Positions 16,095 through 24,308 of a DNA stretch of 64,000 bases are shown here, piece after piece. Each line of letters begins with the position of its first letter. Within the stretch, counting starts at the first letter, position 1. The notes beneath the pieces were generated by a model. It made no database searches. It was not told the origin of the DNA and saw only the letters and a program-made list of their open reading frames with translations. Position numbers and translations under genes: made by a program. The stretch is from JAHEJA01 sp965657215 (lineage in GTDB: Bacteria; Pseudomonadota; Alphaproteobacteria; Rhodobacterales; Rhodobacteraceae): NCBI GenBank assembly GCA_965657215.1, contig CBFHNR010000012.1, positions 21,465-85,464 on the forward strand, written 5' to 3'.

Positions 16095-17966
16095 GTGTTT
16101 CACGTGAAACATTTTGACGTCATTGTTGTCGGCGGTGGTCACGCCGGTTGCGAAGCCGCCGCAGCTTCAGCTCGGATGGGCGTACAAACAGCCTTGGTCA
16201 CAATGCGCCCTGAAGACCTAGGTGTCATGTCGTGTAATCCAGCAATAGGTGGCTTGGGCAAGGGGCACCTCGTTCGCGAAATAGATGCCTTAGACGGAAT
16301 TATGGGAGTTGCAGCTGATAAAGCAGGAATTCAGTTTCGCCTTCTTAATCGTCGGAAGGGCCCAGCGGTTCAAGGCCCCCGTGCACAGGCCGATAGAAAG
16401 CTTTACCGCAAAGCAATTTCTGAAACGCTACATGCGCAAAGTAACCTGACTATATTGACAGGTGAAGTCGTCGATTTCCTTGGAACAGAAAAAGAGATTC
16501 AAGGTATTGTATTGGCAGATGGGTCTGAAATCAGATCTACATCAGTCATCCTGACAACTGGCACATTCCTCCGTGGAATTATCCATATCGGGGATGTGCA
16601 AAAATCAGGTGGTCGCATGGGGGATAAACCGTCGATCCGCTTAGCTGAGCGCATGGACAGTTATTCGCTTCCTTTAGGGCGTTTAAAAACAGGGACACCA
16701 CCACGCTTAGATGCTCGGACGATTAACTGGGATATCCTTGATAGTCAGCCTGGTGATGATGACCCTGTCTTGTTTTCATTTCTGTCAAAACAGCCTTATG
16801 CGGCACAGATTTCTTGCGGCATTACTCATACCAATGCCAAAACGCACGAAATCATCCGAGATAACCTAGATCGATCTGCAATGTATGGAGGACATATCGA
16901 TGGCGTCGGTCCACGTTATTGCCCTTCCATTGAGGACAAAGTTGTCCGCTTTGCCGATAAAGAGTCACATCAGGTCTTTCTTGAGCCCGAGGGTTTGGAT
17001 GACCATACAATTTATCCCAATGGAATTTCGACGTCTCTTCCTGTCGAGGTTCAGGATGATTACATCCATTCTATTGTCGGGCTTGAGACTGCAAAAATAT
17101 TGCAGCCTGGCTATGCAATTGAATATGATTACATTGACCCACGTTCACTGGATGCAACGCTCTCATTGAAAGGGATGTCGGGCCTTTACTTGGCGGGCCA
17201 AATTAATGGGACCACAGGATATGAGGAGGCGGCCGCTCAAGGGATGGTCGCTGGATTGAACGCGGCTCGGAAATCTCAGGAGAAGGAGCCTGTCTACTTC
17301 TCTAGATCTGAGAGCTACATCGGAGTCATGGTTGACGATCTCATTACGCGCGGGGTGAGTGAGCCATACCGAATGTTCACATCTCGCGCTGAATTTAGGC
17401 TTTCCTTGAGGGCAGATAATGCTGATCAGAGACTAACACCTATGGGGATAGATATTGGGTGCGTTTCAGAGAGTCGCAATAGAATTTTCTCTGATAAATT
17501 GGACCAGCTGGACGCATGTAAATCTGTTATGGAGGGGACGACCTATTCGCCGAAACAACTTCAAAATGTCGGAATCAAGGTAAACCAGGATGGCTCACGT
17601 CGGAACCTGTTCCAAGTCTTAGCTTTTCCAGAGGTTACCTTTGATCAGCTACGAGCCTTGGATGGTAGTCTGGCGGAGACCCCATCTGAAATTGGTGAAC
17701 AGTTAGAGAAGGACGCGCTTTATGCGAATTACATTCAGCGCCAGCATAAGGATATCGCTGCAATTGCTCGCGATGAGGCTCAGATTATCCCGGCTGATTT
17801 CGTTTATGATGGGATTGATGGTCTCTCCAATGAGCTAAAATCCAAGCTGATCCAATTGAAGCCATCAAATTTGTCCCAAGCCGGCAAGGTTGAGGGGATG
17901 ACTCCAGCGGCGCTGATGCTTTTGTTGGCCAAGTTACGTCAGCATTCCCGTCAAAAGGCGAGCTAG
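16095..17966 (+). CDS. mnmG: tRNA uridine-5-carboxymethylaminomethyl modification protein MnmG
   Basis: A 623-residue FAD enzyme and partner of MnmE. The dinucleotide motif VVGGGHAGCEAAAASARMG starts near residue 12; GVMSCNPAIGGLGKGHLVREI and GLYLAGQINGTTGYEEAAAQ are typical. The reading frame opens at GTG 16095, but GGGA touches that codon; a second GTG at 16104 has better spacing and would give a 620-residue product. Either way the start region overlaps a perfect parS (16096-16111), whose bases encode MFHVKH. Confidence 0.95.
   Translation: MFHVKHFDVIVVGGGHAGCEAAAASARMGVQTALVTMRPEDLGVMSCNPAIGGLGKGHLVREIDALDGIMGVAADKAGIQFRLLNRRKGPAVQGPRAQADRKLYRKAISETLHAQSNLTILTGEVVDFLGTEKEIQGIVLADGSEIRSTSVILTTGTFLRGIIHIGDVQKSGGRMGDKPSIRLAERMDSYSLPLGRLKTGTPPRLDARTINWDILDSQPGDDDPVLFSFLSKQPYAAQISCGITHTNAKTHEIIRDNLDRSAMYGGHIDGVGPRYCPSIEDKVVRFADKESHQVFLEPEGLDDHTIYPNGISTSLPVEVQDDYIHSIVGLETAKILQPGYAIEYDYIDPRSLDATLSLKGMSGLYLAGQINGTTGYEEAAAQGMVAGLNAARKSQEKEPVYFSRSESYIGVMVDDLITRGVSEPYRMFTSRAEFRLSLRADNADQRLTPMGIDIGCVSESRNRIFSDKLDQLDACKSVMEGTTYSPKQLQNVGIKVNQDGSRRNLFQVLAFPEVTFDQLRALDGSLAETPSEIGEQLEKDALYANYIQRQHKDIAAIARDEAQIIPADFVYDGIDGLSNELKSKLIQLKPSNLSQAGKVEGMTPAALMLLLAKLRQHSRQKAS
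16096..16111. promoter_or_regulatory. parS site at the start of mnmG
   Basis: TGTTTCACGTGAAACA is a perfect 16-base palindrome and an exact match to the ParB-binding consensus. It overlaps the translation start of mnmG, about 3.3 kb right of the DnaA boxes. Confidence 0.92.
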
Positions 17967-18575
17967 ATGACTTTATCGAACTACGATGTTTCACGTGAAA
18001 CATTGGACGACTTGGGACATTACGTCGATCTAATTATTAAGTGGAATCCAAAAATCAATTTGGTTTCGCGCTCAACGCTTGACGATATTTGGTCGCGCCA
18101 TATCGAAGACTCCCTACAGGTATACTTTCACGTTCGCCCGAATAACTGTCACTGGCTTGATATAGGAAGTGGCGGCGGGCTGCCTGGTTTGGTTATCGCC
18201 ATACTGGCAAAGCATGACGATCAAGGGGTAAGCGTCACCTTAATGGAGAGCGATCAACGTAAATCCGTCTTTCTGCGCACTGTTATTCGCGAACTTAACT
18301 TACCTGCAAAAGTTGTGACAGACAGGATTGAGTTGGCTGAACCAGTCAAAGCAGACATTTTGTCAGCGCGCGCCTTGGCAGATCTTTCTATGCTAATGGA
18401 TTTCAGCGAACGACACCTGTCACAAGATGGATACGCTTTGTTCCAAAAGGGCAAAAATTGGCAAAGTGAAGTGCAGGCTGCACAAGAATCGTGGCAATTT
18501 GAACTTGAAGTTTTTAAAAGTATTACAGACGAAGATGCGGTCGTCTTGAAAATAGGGGGAATATCACGTGCCTAG
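17967..18575 (+). CDS. rsmG: 16S rRNA (guanine527-N7)-methyltransferase
   Basis: A 202-residue SAM-dependent methyltransferase that methylates G527 of 16S rRNA. The SAM-binding motif LDIGSGGGLPGLVIAI is at about 67-82, preceded by NLVSRSTLDDIWSRHIEDSL. The ATG directly follows the mnmG stop codon. Residues 8-12, VSRET, are encoded by a perfect parS (17987-18002). Its end overlaps parA by 8 bases. Confidence 0.94.
   Translation: MTLSNYDVSRETLDDLGHYVDLIIKWNPKINLVSRSTLDDIWSRHIEDSLQVYFHVRPNNCHWLDIGSGGGLPGLVIAILAKHDDQGVSVTLMESDQRKSVFLRTVIRELNLPAKVVTDRIELAEPVKADILSARALADLSMLMDFSERHLSQDGYALFQKGKNWQSEVQAAQESWQFELEVFKSITDEDAVVLKIGGISRA
17987..18002. promoter_or_regulatory. parS site in the beginning of rsmG
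   Basis: TGTTTCACGTGAAACA, an exact 16-base palindrome identical to the site at mnmG 1.9 kb to the left. It lies in codons 7-12 of rsmG and 0.6 kb before parA. Confidence 0.92.
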
Positions 18576-19380
18576 CTTAGGACTTTCAAGTGGTACTAAA
18601 ATTATTTCAGTCACCAATCAGAAGGGGGGCGTTGGTAAAACAACGACGACCATCAATTTGGCGGCATCCCTCGTTGAGCAAGGTAAAAAGGTCCTCATGA
18701 TTGACCTCGATCCTCAGGGAAATGCGTCCACAGGGCTGGGCGTAGAGGTGGAAGATCGGGAATTCACCACATATGAGCTATTGGTCGAGGATGTTGAGCT
18801 AGACGATGTCATCATGCCTACCAGTATTGAGGGTTTGTCTATTATTCCAGCTACGGTTGATTTGAGCTCGGCGGATATTGAGCTAATCGCAAATGAAAAG
18901 CGTAGCTATTTGCTACACGATGCTTTGCGTCAGGCGGGTATGGAAAAGTATCGATTTGATTACATCTTGATTGATTGTCCGCCGTCCTTAAATCTGTTGA
19001 CTGTGAACGCGATGGTGGCCTCTCACTCTGTTCTCATTCCGTTGCAAAGTGAATTCTTTGCATTGGAGGGGTTGTCCCAACTCATGTTGTCCATTCGCGA
19101 AGTGCGACACACCGCCAACCCAGATCTTCGCATCGAAGGTGTTGTTTTGACAATGTATGATGCGCGCAACAACCTGTCTCAACAGGTTGAGATGGATGCC
19201 CGCGATAACCTTGGTGAGTTGGTGTTCAAAACGATCATTCCGCGCAATGTGCGCGTGAGTGAGGCGCCATCCTTTGCAATGCCAGTGACCCAGTATGACA
19301 GCGGCTCGAAAGGAGCCATAGCCTACCGTTCGCTAGCGAAAGAATTGATTCAGAATAATGCGGCATTAATGACCCAATAA
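18568..19380 (+). CDS. parA: Chromosome partitioning ATPase ParA
   Basis: A 270-residue Walker-type ATPase that drives segregation of ParB-bound origins along the nucleoid. The deviant Walker A motif NQKGGVGKTTTTINLA is at about 17-32, and MIDLDPQGNASTG and LIDCPPSLNLLTVNAM follow. The start is GTG, with GGGGGA upstream, overlapping rsmG by 8 bases. It is 12 bases before parB. The chromosomal rather than plasmid type is inferred from the mnmE-mnmG-rsmG-parA-parB order and the nearby parS sites. Confidence 0.96.
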   Translation: MPSLGLSSGTKIISVTNQKGGVGKTTTTINLAASLVEQGKKVLMIDLDPQGNASTGLGVEVEDREFTTYELLVEDVELDDVIMPTSIEGLSIIPATVDLSSADIELIANEKRSYLLHDALRQAGMEKYRFDYILIDCPPSLNLLTVNAMVASHSVLIPLQSEFFALEGLSQLMLSIREVRHTANPDLRIEGVVLTMYDARNNLSQQVEMDARDNLGELVFKTIIPRNVRVSEAPSFAMPVTQYDSGSKGAIAYRSLAKELIQNNAALMTQ

Positions 19381-19392
19381 GGAGAAATACAA

Positions 19393-19470
19393 ATGAACGA
19401 TAAGAAACCAAAAAGAGCCTTGGGTCGTGGATTGTCTGCTTTGATGGCGGATGTTGATCAACAAAAGTCT
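19393..19470 (+). CDS. parB: ParB, N-terminal fragment cut by a scaffold gap
   Basis: Only 26 residues are readable before a run of N. RALGRGLSALMAD is the typical beginning of chromosomal ParB, the CTP-dependent clamp that loads at parS. GGAGA lies before the ATG. The rest of the gene (ParB is usually near 300 residues) is missing from the assembly; it is most likely intact in the organism. The DNA-binding region cannot be checked here. Confidence 0.88.
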
Positions 19471-19568
19471 NNNNNNNNNNNNNNNNNNNNNNNNNNNNNN
19501 NNNNNNNNNNNNNNNNNNNNNNNNNNNNNNNNNNNNNNNNNNNNNNNNNNNNNNNNNNNNNNNNNNNN
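19471..19568. other. Assembly gap (98 N)
   Basis: A run of 98 undetermined bases. The left edge interrupts parB, the right edge interrupts a DUF454 gene read from the other strand. Roughly 800 bases of parB should be missing, so the printed length is very likely a placeholder rather than a measured gap. Confidence 0.98.
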
Positions 19569-19871
19569 CACTTGAATACCAAGAACATATAGTGGGACGC
19601 GGACAACAACAGAGATGAGAAAGACGATGGCGATTGATACAGTCGCCATTTTTTTTGCTGCAGGACGTATAGCGCCGCTGCGTTTCCAATCCGATATCAG
19701 AGGGCCAAAGGTCTTGTGGCGTATTAGCCAAGAATGAAGCCGTTCCGATGATCGCGCAAAGCAAAAGGCGGCTAGTAAAATAAACGGCACCGTCGGGATG
19801 AGCGGCAGCACAATGCCGACAAACCCAAAGGCCAAACTCACCAAACCACAGATTAACCAAACGATCCGCAT
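19569..19871 (-). CDS. DUF454 (YbaN-like) small membrane protein, C-terminus lost in gap
   Basis: About 101 residues are visible from the N-terminus until the N run. MRIVWLICGLVSLAFGFVGI, VLPLIPTVPFILLAAFCFAR and WLIRHKTFGPLISDW are the DUF454 signature, with hydrophobic segments at about 2-40 and 78-98. The function of the family is unknown. It starts 1 base after the hemW stop and is probably the last gene of rph-rdgB-hemW-DUF454. Confidence 0.82.
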
Positions 19872-19872
19872 A

Positions 19873-21033
19873 TCATTGATCCACTAAGAGACGGTCTAGA
19901 ATAGCGTTTAGGACCGGCCGCCCTGTCACCGTGGTCTTAAGCTGGTCACCTAAAACGTCAATCATTCCTAGGTCTATCAATTCTGATAGGACAGATTCAC
20001 TGAGAGGCTGTCCTGTTATGTCCATATATCGTGAAAGCGACACTCCAGCATTTATCCGCATGCCCATAAGCAAATATTCAGCGCCTTGATCGGCCGCGGA
20101 AATTGGATCGCACAAGGATTCACCCGAGCCCTGGGAAACTGCATCGAGCCATGCTTTGGGTTGAAGATGGTTTTCGGTCGCGAACTTTTGACCATTCATG
20201 GTGACGCGTCCATGCGCACCTGGTCCTATGCCGATGTAATCCCCATACCGCCAATAGATCAGGTTATGGCGGCTTTCACTGCCTATTTTGGCGTGATTAG
20301 ACACTTCATACGCAGGCATATCAAATTCGGCACAGATGTCTTGCGTCGCTAGATACATGTCAGCGGCCGTATCATCAGAGGGCAACCCACGCAGACCACC
20401 GCGGTTATAACGATCCCCAAAGGCGGTGCCTTGTTCAATGGTAAGCTGGTAGAGCGATAGGTGATCAATCGCCATTGATAACGCTTGCCTTAGCTCACGG
20501 CTCCAGTGTTCTAGCGTTTGATCTTGGCGCGCATAAATCAGATCAAAGCTCACGCGTTCAAACTCAGTGCGCGCAATGTCGAAGGCATCGAAGGCCTCTT
20601 GCACGGAATGGATACGGCCCAGTCGTTTGAGGTCATCGTCATTCAGGGCCTGAATCCCCATCGAGATGCGATTGACGCCTGCCTGATGAAATCCGCGAAA
20701 CCGGCCGGCTTCGACTGAACTTGGGTTGGCTTCTAATGTGACCTCAAGATCATTCGCTTGCGGCCAGAGAGTTGCAACCTTGTCCAAGATTGCGGACACA
20801 GTTTCAGGATCCATAAGGCTTGGCGTGCCGCCGCCGAAAAACACAGAATTCAATACACGGTTAGGGGTCAGGGCCGCAGTGCGGTCTAGTTCGGCCAAAT
20901 ACGAGTTAAGCCATTGTTTTTGATCAATAAATTTTGAAACATGGCTGTTGAAGTCACAGTAGGGACACTTGGCCTCGCAAAAGGGCCAATGAATATAGAG
21001 CCCAAAGCCCCCGTTGCGCCAATCCTCAGCCAA
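19873..21033 (-). CDS. hemW: Radical SAM haem chaperone HemW
   Basis: A 386-residue member of the HemW/HemN-like radical SAM group. The [4Fe-4S] motif CEAKCPYC is at about residues 19-26, and FFGGGTPSLM follows. HemW proteins carry haem to target enzymes and should not be read as coproporphyrinogen dehydrogenase HemN, with which they are often confused. The C-terminal HemN_C domain (about 310-385) is present. Its start overlaps the end of rdgB by 8 bases. Confidence 0.9.
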   Translation of the reverse strand: MAEDWRNGGFGLYIHWPFCEAKCPYCDFNSHVSKFIDQKQWLNSYLAELDRTAALTPNRVLNSVFFGGGTPSLMDPETVSAILDKVATLWPQANDLEVTLEANPSSVEAGRFRGFHQAGVNRISMGIQALNDDDLKRLGRIHSVQEAFDAFDIARTEFERVSFDLIYARQDQTLEHWSRELRQALSMAIDHLSLYQLTIEQGTAFGDRYNRGGLRGLPSDDTAADMYLATQDICAEFDMPAYEVSNHAKIGSESRHNLIYWRYGDYIGIGPGAHGRVTMNGQKFATENHLQPKAWLDAVSQGSGESLCDPISAADQGAEYLLMGMRINAGVSLSRYMDITGQPLSESVLSELIDLGMIDVLGDQLKTTVTGRPVLNAILDRLLVDQ

Positions 21034-21637
21034 AACAGCCAGCTATGAATTTTTTGAACGCATCAGCGCGATGACTAATTTTGTTCTTTTCCCAGCGATC
21101 CATTTCGCCAAAGGTCATGTCATATCCGTCTGGCTGAAAAATTGGATCATAACCGTGGCCCTGATCGCCACGCATTGGCCAAACGAGCTGGCCTGGCATG
21201 ACGCCTTCGAAAACCTCATCGTGACCATCTGGCCAAGCCAACACAAGAGTACAGCGAAACTGTGCAAGGCGGGGGTAGGGCGCATTCGCTTTTTCAAGCA
21301 GGTCATTTGTCTTGGTCATAGCCATGACAAAATCGCGACCATTCGGGGTTTCGGCCCAATCAGCGGTATACACACCAGGCTGACCATCCAGCGCGTCAAT
21401 TGATATACCACTGTCGTCTGACAAAGAGGGCAGGCCGGTTGCCTTGGCGCCAGCGTGCGCTTTGATCCTAGCGTTGCCAACAAAGGTTGTTTCGGTTTCT
21501 TCGGGCTCGTCGAGCTTCATCTCAGCCGCACCCACAACCTTAATATTGAAGGGTTTCAGAAGATCAGAAATCTCTTCTAGTTTGCCTTGATTGTGTGTTG
21601 CGACCAAGAGTGTGTCGCCCGAAAACTTCCGCGTCAT
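21026..21637 (-). CDS. rdgB: XTP/dITP pyrophosphatase RdgB
   Basis: A 203-residue HAM1-fold enzyme that removes non-canonical purine nucleotides (dITP, XTP) from the pool. The signature LLVATHNQGKLEEI is near the N-terminus, LPSLSDDSGISIDALDGQPG carries the catalytic acidic pair, and GYDPIFQPDGYDMTFGEM is near the C-terminus. It overlaps rph by 4 bases and hemW by 8 bases. The rph-rdgB-hemW order is frequent in alphaproteobacteria. Confidence 0.94.
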   Translation of the reverse strand: MTRKFSGDTLLVATHNQGKLEEISDLLKPFNIKVVGAAEMKLDEPEETETTFVGNARIKAHAGAKATGLPSLSDDSGISIDALDGQPGVYTADWAETPNGRDFVMAMTKTNDLLEKANAPYPRLAQFRCTLVLAWPDGHDEVFEGVMPGQLVWPMRGDQGHGYDPIFQPDGYDMTFGEMDRWEKNKISHRADAFKKFIAGCFG

Positions 21638-22347
21638 TTTACAGCGGCCTCCTGAGCGGCGACCAATTCCTTGATGCCTTTATCCGCAAGATCAAGAAGT
21701 TGGTTCATTTGATCACGGGAATAAGTCGACCCTTCGGCACTCATCTGTGTCTCGATCATTTGACCGTTGCCGAGCATGATGAAATTGCCATCAACGCCGG
21801 CTTCGCTATCTTCGGGATAATCGAGGTCCAAAACAGGTTGGCCCGCATAAATCCCGCAGCTGATGGCCGCAACGGGTGAAATCAATGGATCAGTGGTGAC
21901 ATCACCCGCTTTGATCAGCTTTTTAACAGCAAGCTTGAGCGCGACCCAACCGCCAGTGATCGATGCACAGCGTGTGCCACCGTCGGCTTGAATGACATCG
22001 CAGTCCACTGTGATTTGACGCTCGCCCATGGCAACGCGATCGACACCTGCACGAAGGGAGCGACCAATAAGGCGCTGAATTTCAACTGTGCGGCCACCTT
22101 GTTTCCCAGAGGCCGCCTCGCGACGCATACGGGATCCTGTTGACCGCGGAAGCATACCATATTCCGCAGTCACCCAACCGAGGCCGGAGCCTTTGATAAA
22201 GGGCGGAACGCGGTCTTCGATCGTGGCTGTACACAGAACATGCGTATCGCCCATTTTAATCAAACAGGACCCTTCGGCGTGTTTGGTGACATTTGTTTCA
22301 ATGGAAACGGGGCGAAGTTGATCTAGGTTTCTTCCTGAGGGGCGCAT
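21634..22347 (-). CDS. rph: Ribonuclease PH
   Basis: A 237-residue phosphorolytic 3'-5' exoribonuclease trimming tRNA 3' ends. It begins MRPSGRNLDQLRPVSIETNV; GSCLIKMGDTHVLCTATIED, GWVTAEYGMLPRSTGSRMRR and QADGGTRCASITGGWVAL are typical. AGGAT lies before the ATG. A longer frame runs on through the N gap because 79 bases around the start are duplicated on its far side; that extension is artefact. Gene length fits the family. Confidence 0.95.
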   Translation of the reverse strand: MRPSGRNLDQLRPVSIETNVTKHAEGSCLIKMGDTHVLCTATIEDRVPPFIKGSGLGWVTAEYGMLPRSTGSRMRREAASGKQGGRTVEIQRLIGRSLRAGVDRVAMGERQITVDCDVIQADGGTRCASITGGWVALKLAVKKLIKAGDVTTDPLISPVAAISCGIYAGQPVLDLDYPEDSEAGVDGNFIMLGNGQMIETQMSAEGSTYSRDQMNQLLDLADKGIKELVAAQEAAVK

Positions 22348-22377
22348 AAAACTATCCTTTTCTGTTGGCGCTTGGAT
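22299..22377. repeat. Left copy of a 79-bp exact duplication flanking an assembly gap
   Basis: The bases from 22299 to 22377, covering the rph start and its leader, are repeated exactly at 22476-22554 across the 98-N gap. Contig ends that overlap but were not merged explain this best. Confidence 0.95.
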
Positions 22378-22475
22378 NNNNNNNNNNNNNNNNNNNNNNN
22401 NNNNNNNNNNNNNNNNNNNNNNNNNNNNNNNNNNNNNNNNNNNNNNNNNNNNNNNNNNNNNNNNNNNNNNNNNNN
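22378..22475. other. Assembly gap (98 N) between overlapping contig ends
   Basis: A 98-N run, the same length as the gap at 19471. Because both sides share an identical 79-bp end, the true genomic distance is probably negative: removing the gap and one copy joins rph to hrcA without loss. Confidence 0.95.
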
Positions 22476-22554
22476 CAATGGAAACGGGGCGAAGTTGATC
22501 TAGGTTTCTTCCTGAGGGGCGCATAAAACTATCCTTTTCTGTTGGCGCTTGGAT
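22476..22554. repeat. Right copy of the 79-bp duplication
   Basis: Identical to 22299-22377. It contains a second copy of the rph start codon region, which should not be annotated as a gene fragment. The real rph-hrcA spacer continues from here to 22636. Confidence 0.95.
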
Positions 22555-22636
22555 ACAAGGCATTGCCCCTTGAAAGCAAGGGTGATTGACCTTTTCTTTG
22601 TGGCGGTTTTAATGAGTATCCGATAAGGATTATGGA

Positions 22637-23701
22637 ATGAACGACAAGGCTGGCATTTTAACCGAAATGAATGATCGCTCGCGCGAAGTATTTCGGCGCG
22701 TGGTCGAGGGATATTTGCACAACGGCGAACCTGTAGGGTCACGGACGTTGACCCGCGATTTCAGCGAAAAGATCAGCGCCGCGACCATCCGCAATGTGAT
22801 GCAAGACTTGGAACATCTCGGGTTGTTGGACAGCCCCCATATTTCCGCCGGACGTATTCCAACGCAATCGGGTTTGCGCATGTTCGTTGATGGATTGCTT
22901 GAGGTTGATCCGTTGGATGACACGGACCGCGACAAACTTGATCAAACGCTTGGAAGCAATACGCCAGATGTTGCAAGCATGTTGGATCGTGTTGGGTCGG
23001 CCTTGTCTGGCATCACACAGGGTGCGTCGTTGGTTCTAACGCCAAAACATGAGGCGCCTATTAAGCATATCGAATTTGTCTCCCTTTCGATTGACAAGGC
23101 TTTGGTGGTTCTTGTCTTTGCGGACGGTCATGTGGAAAATAGGATTTTCACGCCCCCACTTGGACAAACACCAAGCTCAATGCGCGAGGCTGCGAATTTC
23201 TTGAACGCGGTTATGGAGGGGCGCACCCTGAGTGAATCTCGCATTGTCATTCAAAAAGAAATCGCAGAGCGTCGTCGTGAAATCGACAAGCTGTCACAAG
23301 ATTTGATTGAAAGCGGCCTTGCGGTTTGGAGCGAGGGTGAAGAGCATAATGAACGCTTGATCGTGCGCGGTCGAGCGAATCTTTTGGAAAATAGCACCGA
23401 GGCCGAAGAGCTAGAGCGCGTCCGAACCCTCTTTGATGACCTTGAACGCAAGCGGGACATTGCCAATTTTCTTGATTCCACGGAACAGGGCGATGGCGTG
23501 CGCATTTTTATTGGGTCTGAGAACAAACTTTTTTCACTTTCGGGTTCCTCTTTGGTGGTTTCTCCTTATATGAACGCGGAACGAAAGATTATTGGCGCGG
23601 TTGGTGTTATTGGGCCGACGCGTCTAAACTATGGACGGATTGTGCCGATTGTGGATTACACGGCGCAACTGGTTGGGAAATTAATTTCTGATCGGAGTTA
23701 G
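22637..23701 (+). CDS. hrcA: Heat-inducible transcription repressor HrcA
   Basis: A 354-residue repressor that binds CIRCE operators of groESL-type heat-shock operons. The N-terminal winged helix (about 10-85) has SREVFRRVVEGYLHNGEPVG and SAATIRNVMQDLEHLGLL; the GAF-like effector domain follows, ending GRIVPIVDYTAQLVGKL. AAGGA lies 7 bases before the ATG. No CIRCE repeat was found in 22555-22636. A CTTGAAA string at 22569 resembles the -35 of heat-shock sigma factor promoters, but no matching -10 is clear. It precedes grpE by 9 bases. Confidence 0.94.
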   Translation: MNDKAGILTEMNDRSREVFRRVVEGYLHNGEPVGSRTLTRDFSEKISAATIRNVMQDLEHLGLLDSPHISAGRIPTQSGLRMFVDGLLEVDPLDDTDRDKLDQTLGSNTPDVASMLDRVGSALSGITQGASLVLTPKHEAPIKHIEFVSLSIDKALVVLVFADGHVENRIFTPPLGQTPSSMREAANFLNAVMEGRTLSESRIVIQKEIAERRREIDKLSQDLIESGLAVWSEGEEHNERLIVRGRANLLENSTEAEELERVRTLFDDLERKRDIANFLDSTEQGDGVRIFIGSENKLFSLSGSSLVVSPYMNAERKIIGAVGVIGPTRLNYGRIVPIVDYTAQLVGKLISDRS

Positions 23702-23710
23702 AGGTAAATT

Positions 23711-24277
23711 ATGGCAGAGCCGAACAACGAAGACTTTTTGGATGATATCGACATGGCCGAAGCAGAAGAGCTTGGTGATGAATTGCTAGACATCGATGCC
23801 GAAGTAGCGGCCCTAGACGAATTGGACGCGATCCGCGCAGAGCGTGATGAATACAAAGAACGCTTTATGCGCGCTTTGGCAGATGCGGAAAATTCCCGCA
23901 AACGTGCGGATAAGGATCGCAAAGAGGCCGAGAATTACGGCGGCTCTAAATTGGCACGTGATTTGTTGCCAGTCTACGACAACATGAAACGTGCGATCGA
24001 AGCGGCAGGCGACGGACAGCGCGAAGCGGCGAGCGCTTTGATTGAAGGCGTCGAACTGACAATGCGCGAATTGGTCAATGTTTTCCGCAAGCACGGAATT
24101 GAACCAATCTCTCCTGCAGTTGGAGATAAATTCGACCCGCAAGTGCACCAAGCGATGTTTGAAGCCCCAGTTCCAGGAACAAAAGCAGGAGACATCATTC
24201 AGGTGTCCGCAGAAGGGTTTATGTTGCACGACAGATTGCTAAGACCCGCACAGGTTGGCGTGTCATCAACAACATAA
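23711..24277 (+). CDS. grpE: Nucleotide exchange factor GrpE
   Basis: A 188-residue cochaperone that releases ADP from DnaK. The acidic N-terminus (1-50) leads into a long helix (RAERDEYKERFMRALADAEN) for dimerisation; the C-terminal beta domain has GVELTMRELVNVFRKHGIEP and FDPQVHQAMFEAPVPG. GAGG precedes the ATG. It is in an operon with hrcA and is followed by a strong terminator. dnaK and dnaJ are not in the window. Confidence 0.95.
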   Translation: MAEPNNEDFLDDIDMAEAEELGDELLDIDAEVAALDELDAIRAERDEYKERFMRALADAENSRKRADKDRKEAENYGGSKLARDLLPVYDNMKRAIEAAGDGQREAASALIEGVELTMRELVNVFRKHGIEPISPAVGDKFDPQVHQAMFEAPVPGTKAGDIIQVSAEGFMLHDRLLRPAQVGVSSTT

Positions 24278-24280
24278 ATC

Positions 24281-24305
24281 AAAGGCCGCCATGAGCGGCC
24301 TTTTT
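24281..24305. terminator. Bidirectional rho-independent terminator between grpE and mutS
   Basis: AAAGGCCGC (24281-24289) and GCGGCCTTT (24295-24303) form a perfect 9-bp stem with loop CATGA, followed by T residues on the plus strand and with A residues before it that serve mutS on the other strand. Confidence 0.88.
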
Positions 24306-24308
24306 CAA

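Noticed and set aside
21634..22563. A 309-codon frame covering rph and the N gap
   Set aside because: It depends on reading through 98 undetermined bases and on a duplicated contig end; RNase PH proper starts at 22347.
22555..22636. CIRCE operator before hrcA
   Set aside because: No TTAGCACTC-N9-GAGTGCTAA repeat is present; only a short CCCTTG/CAAGGG hairpin was seen.
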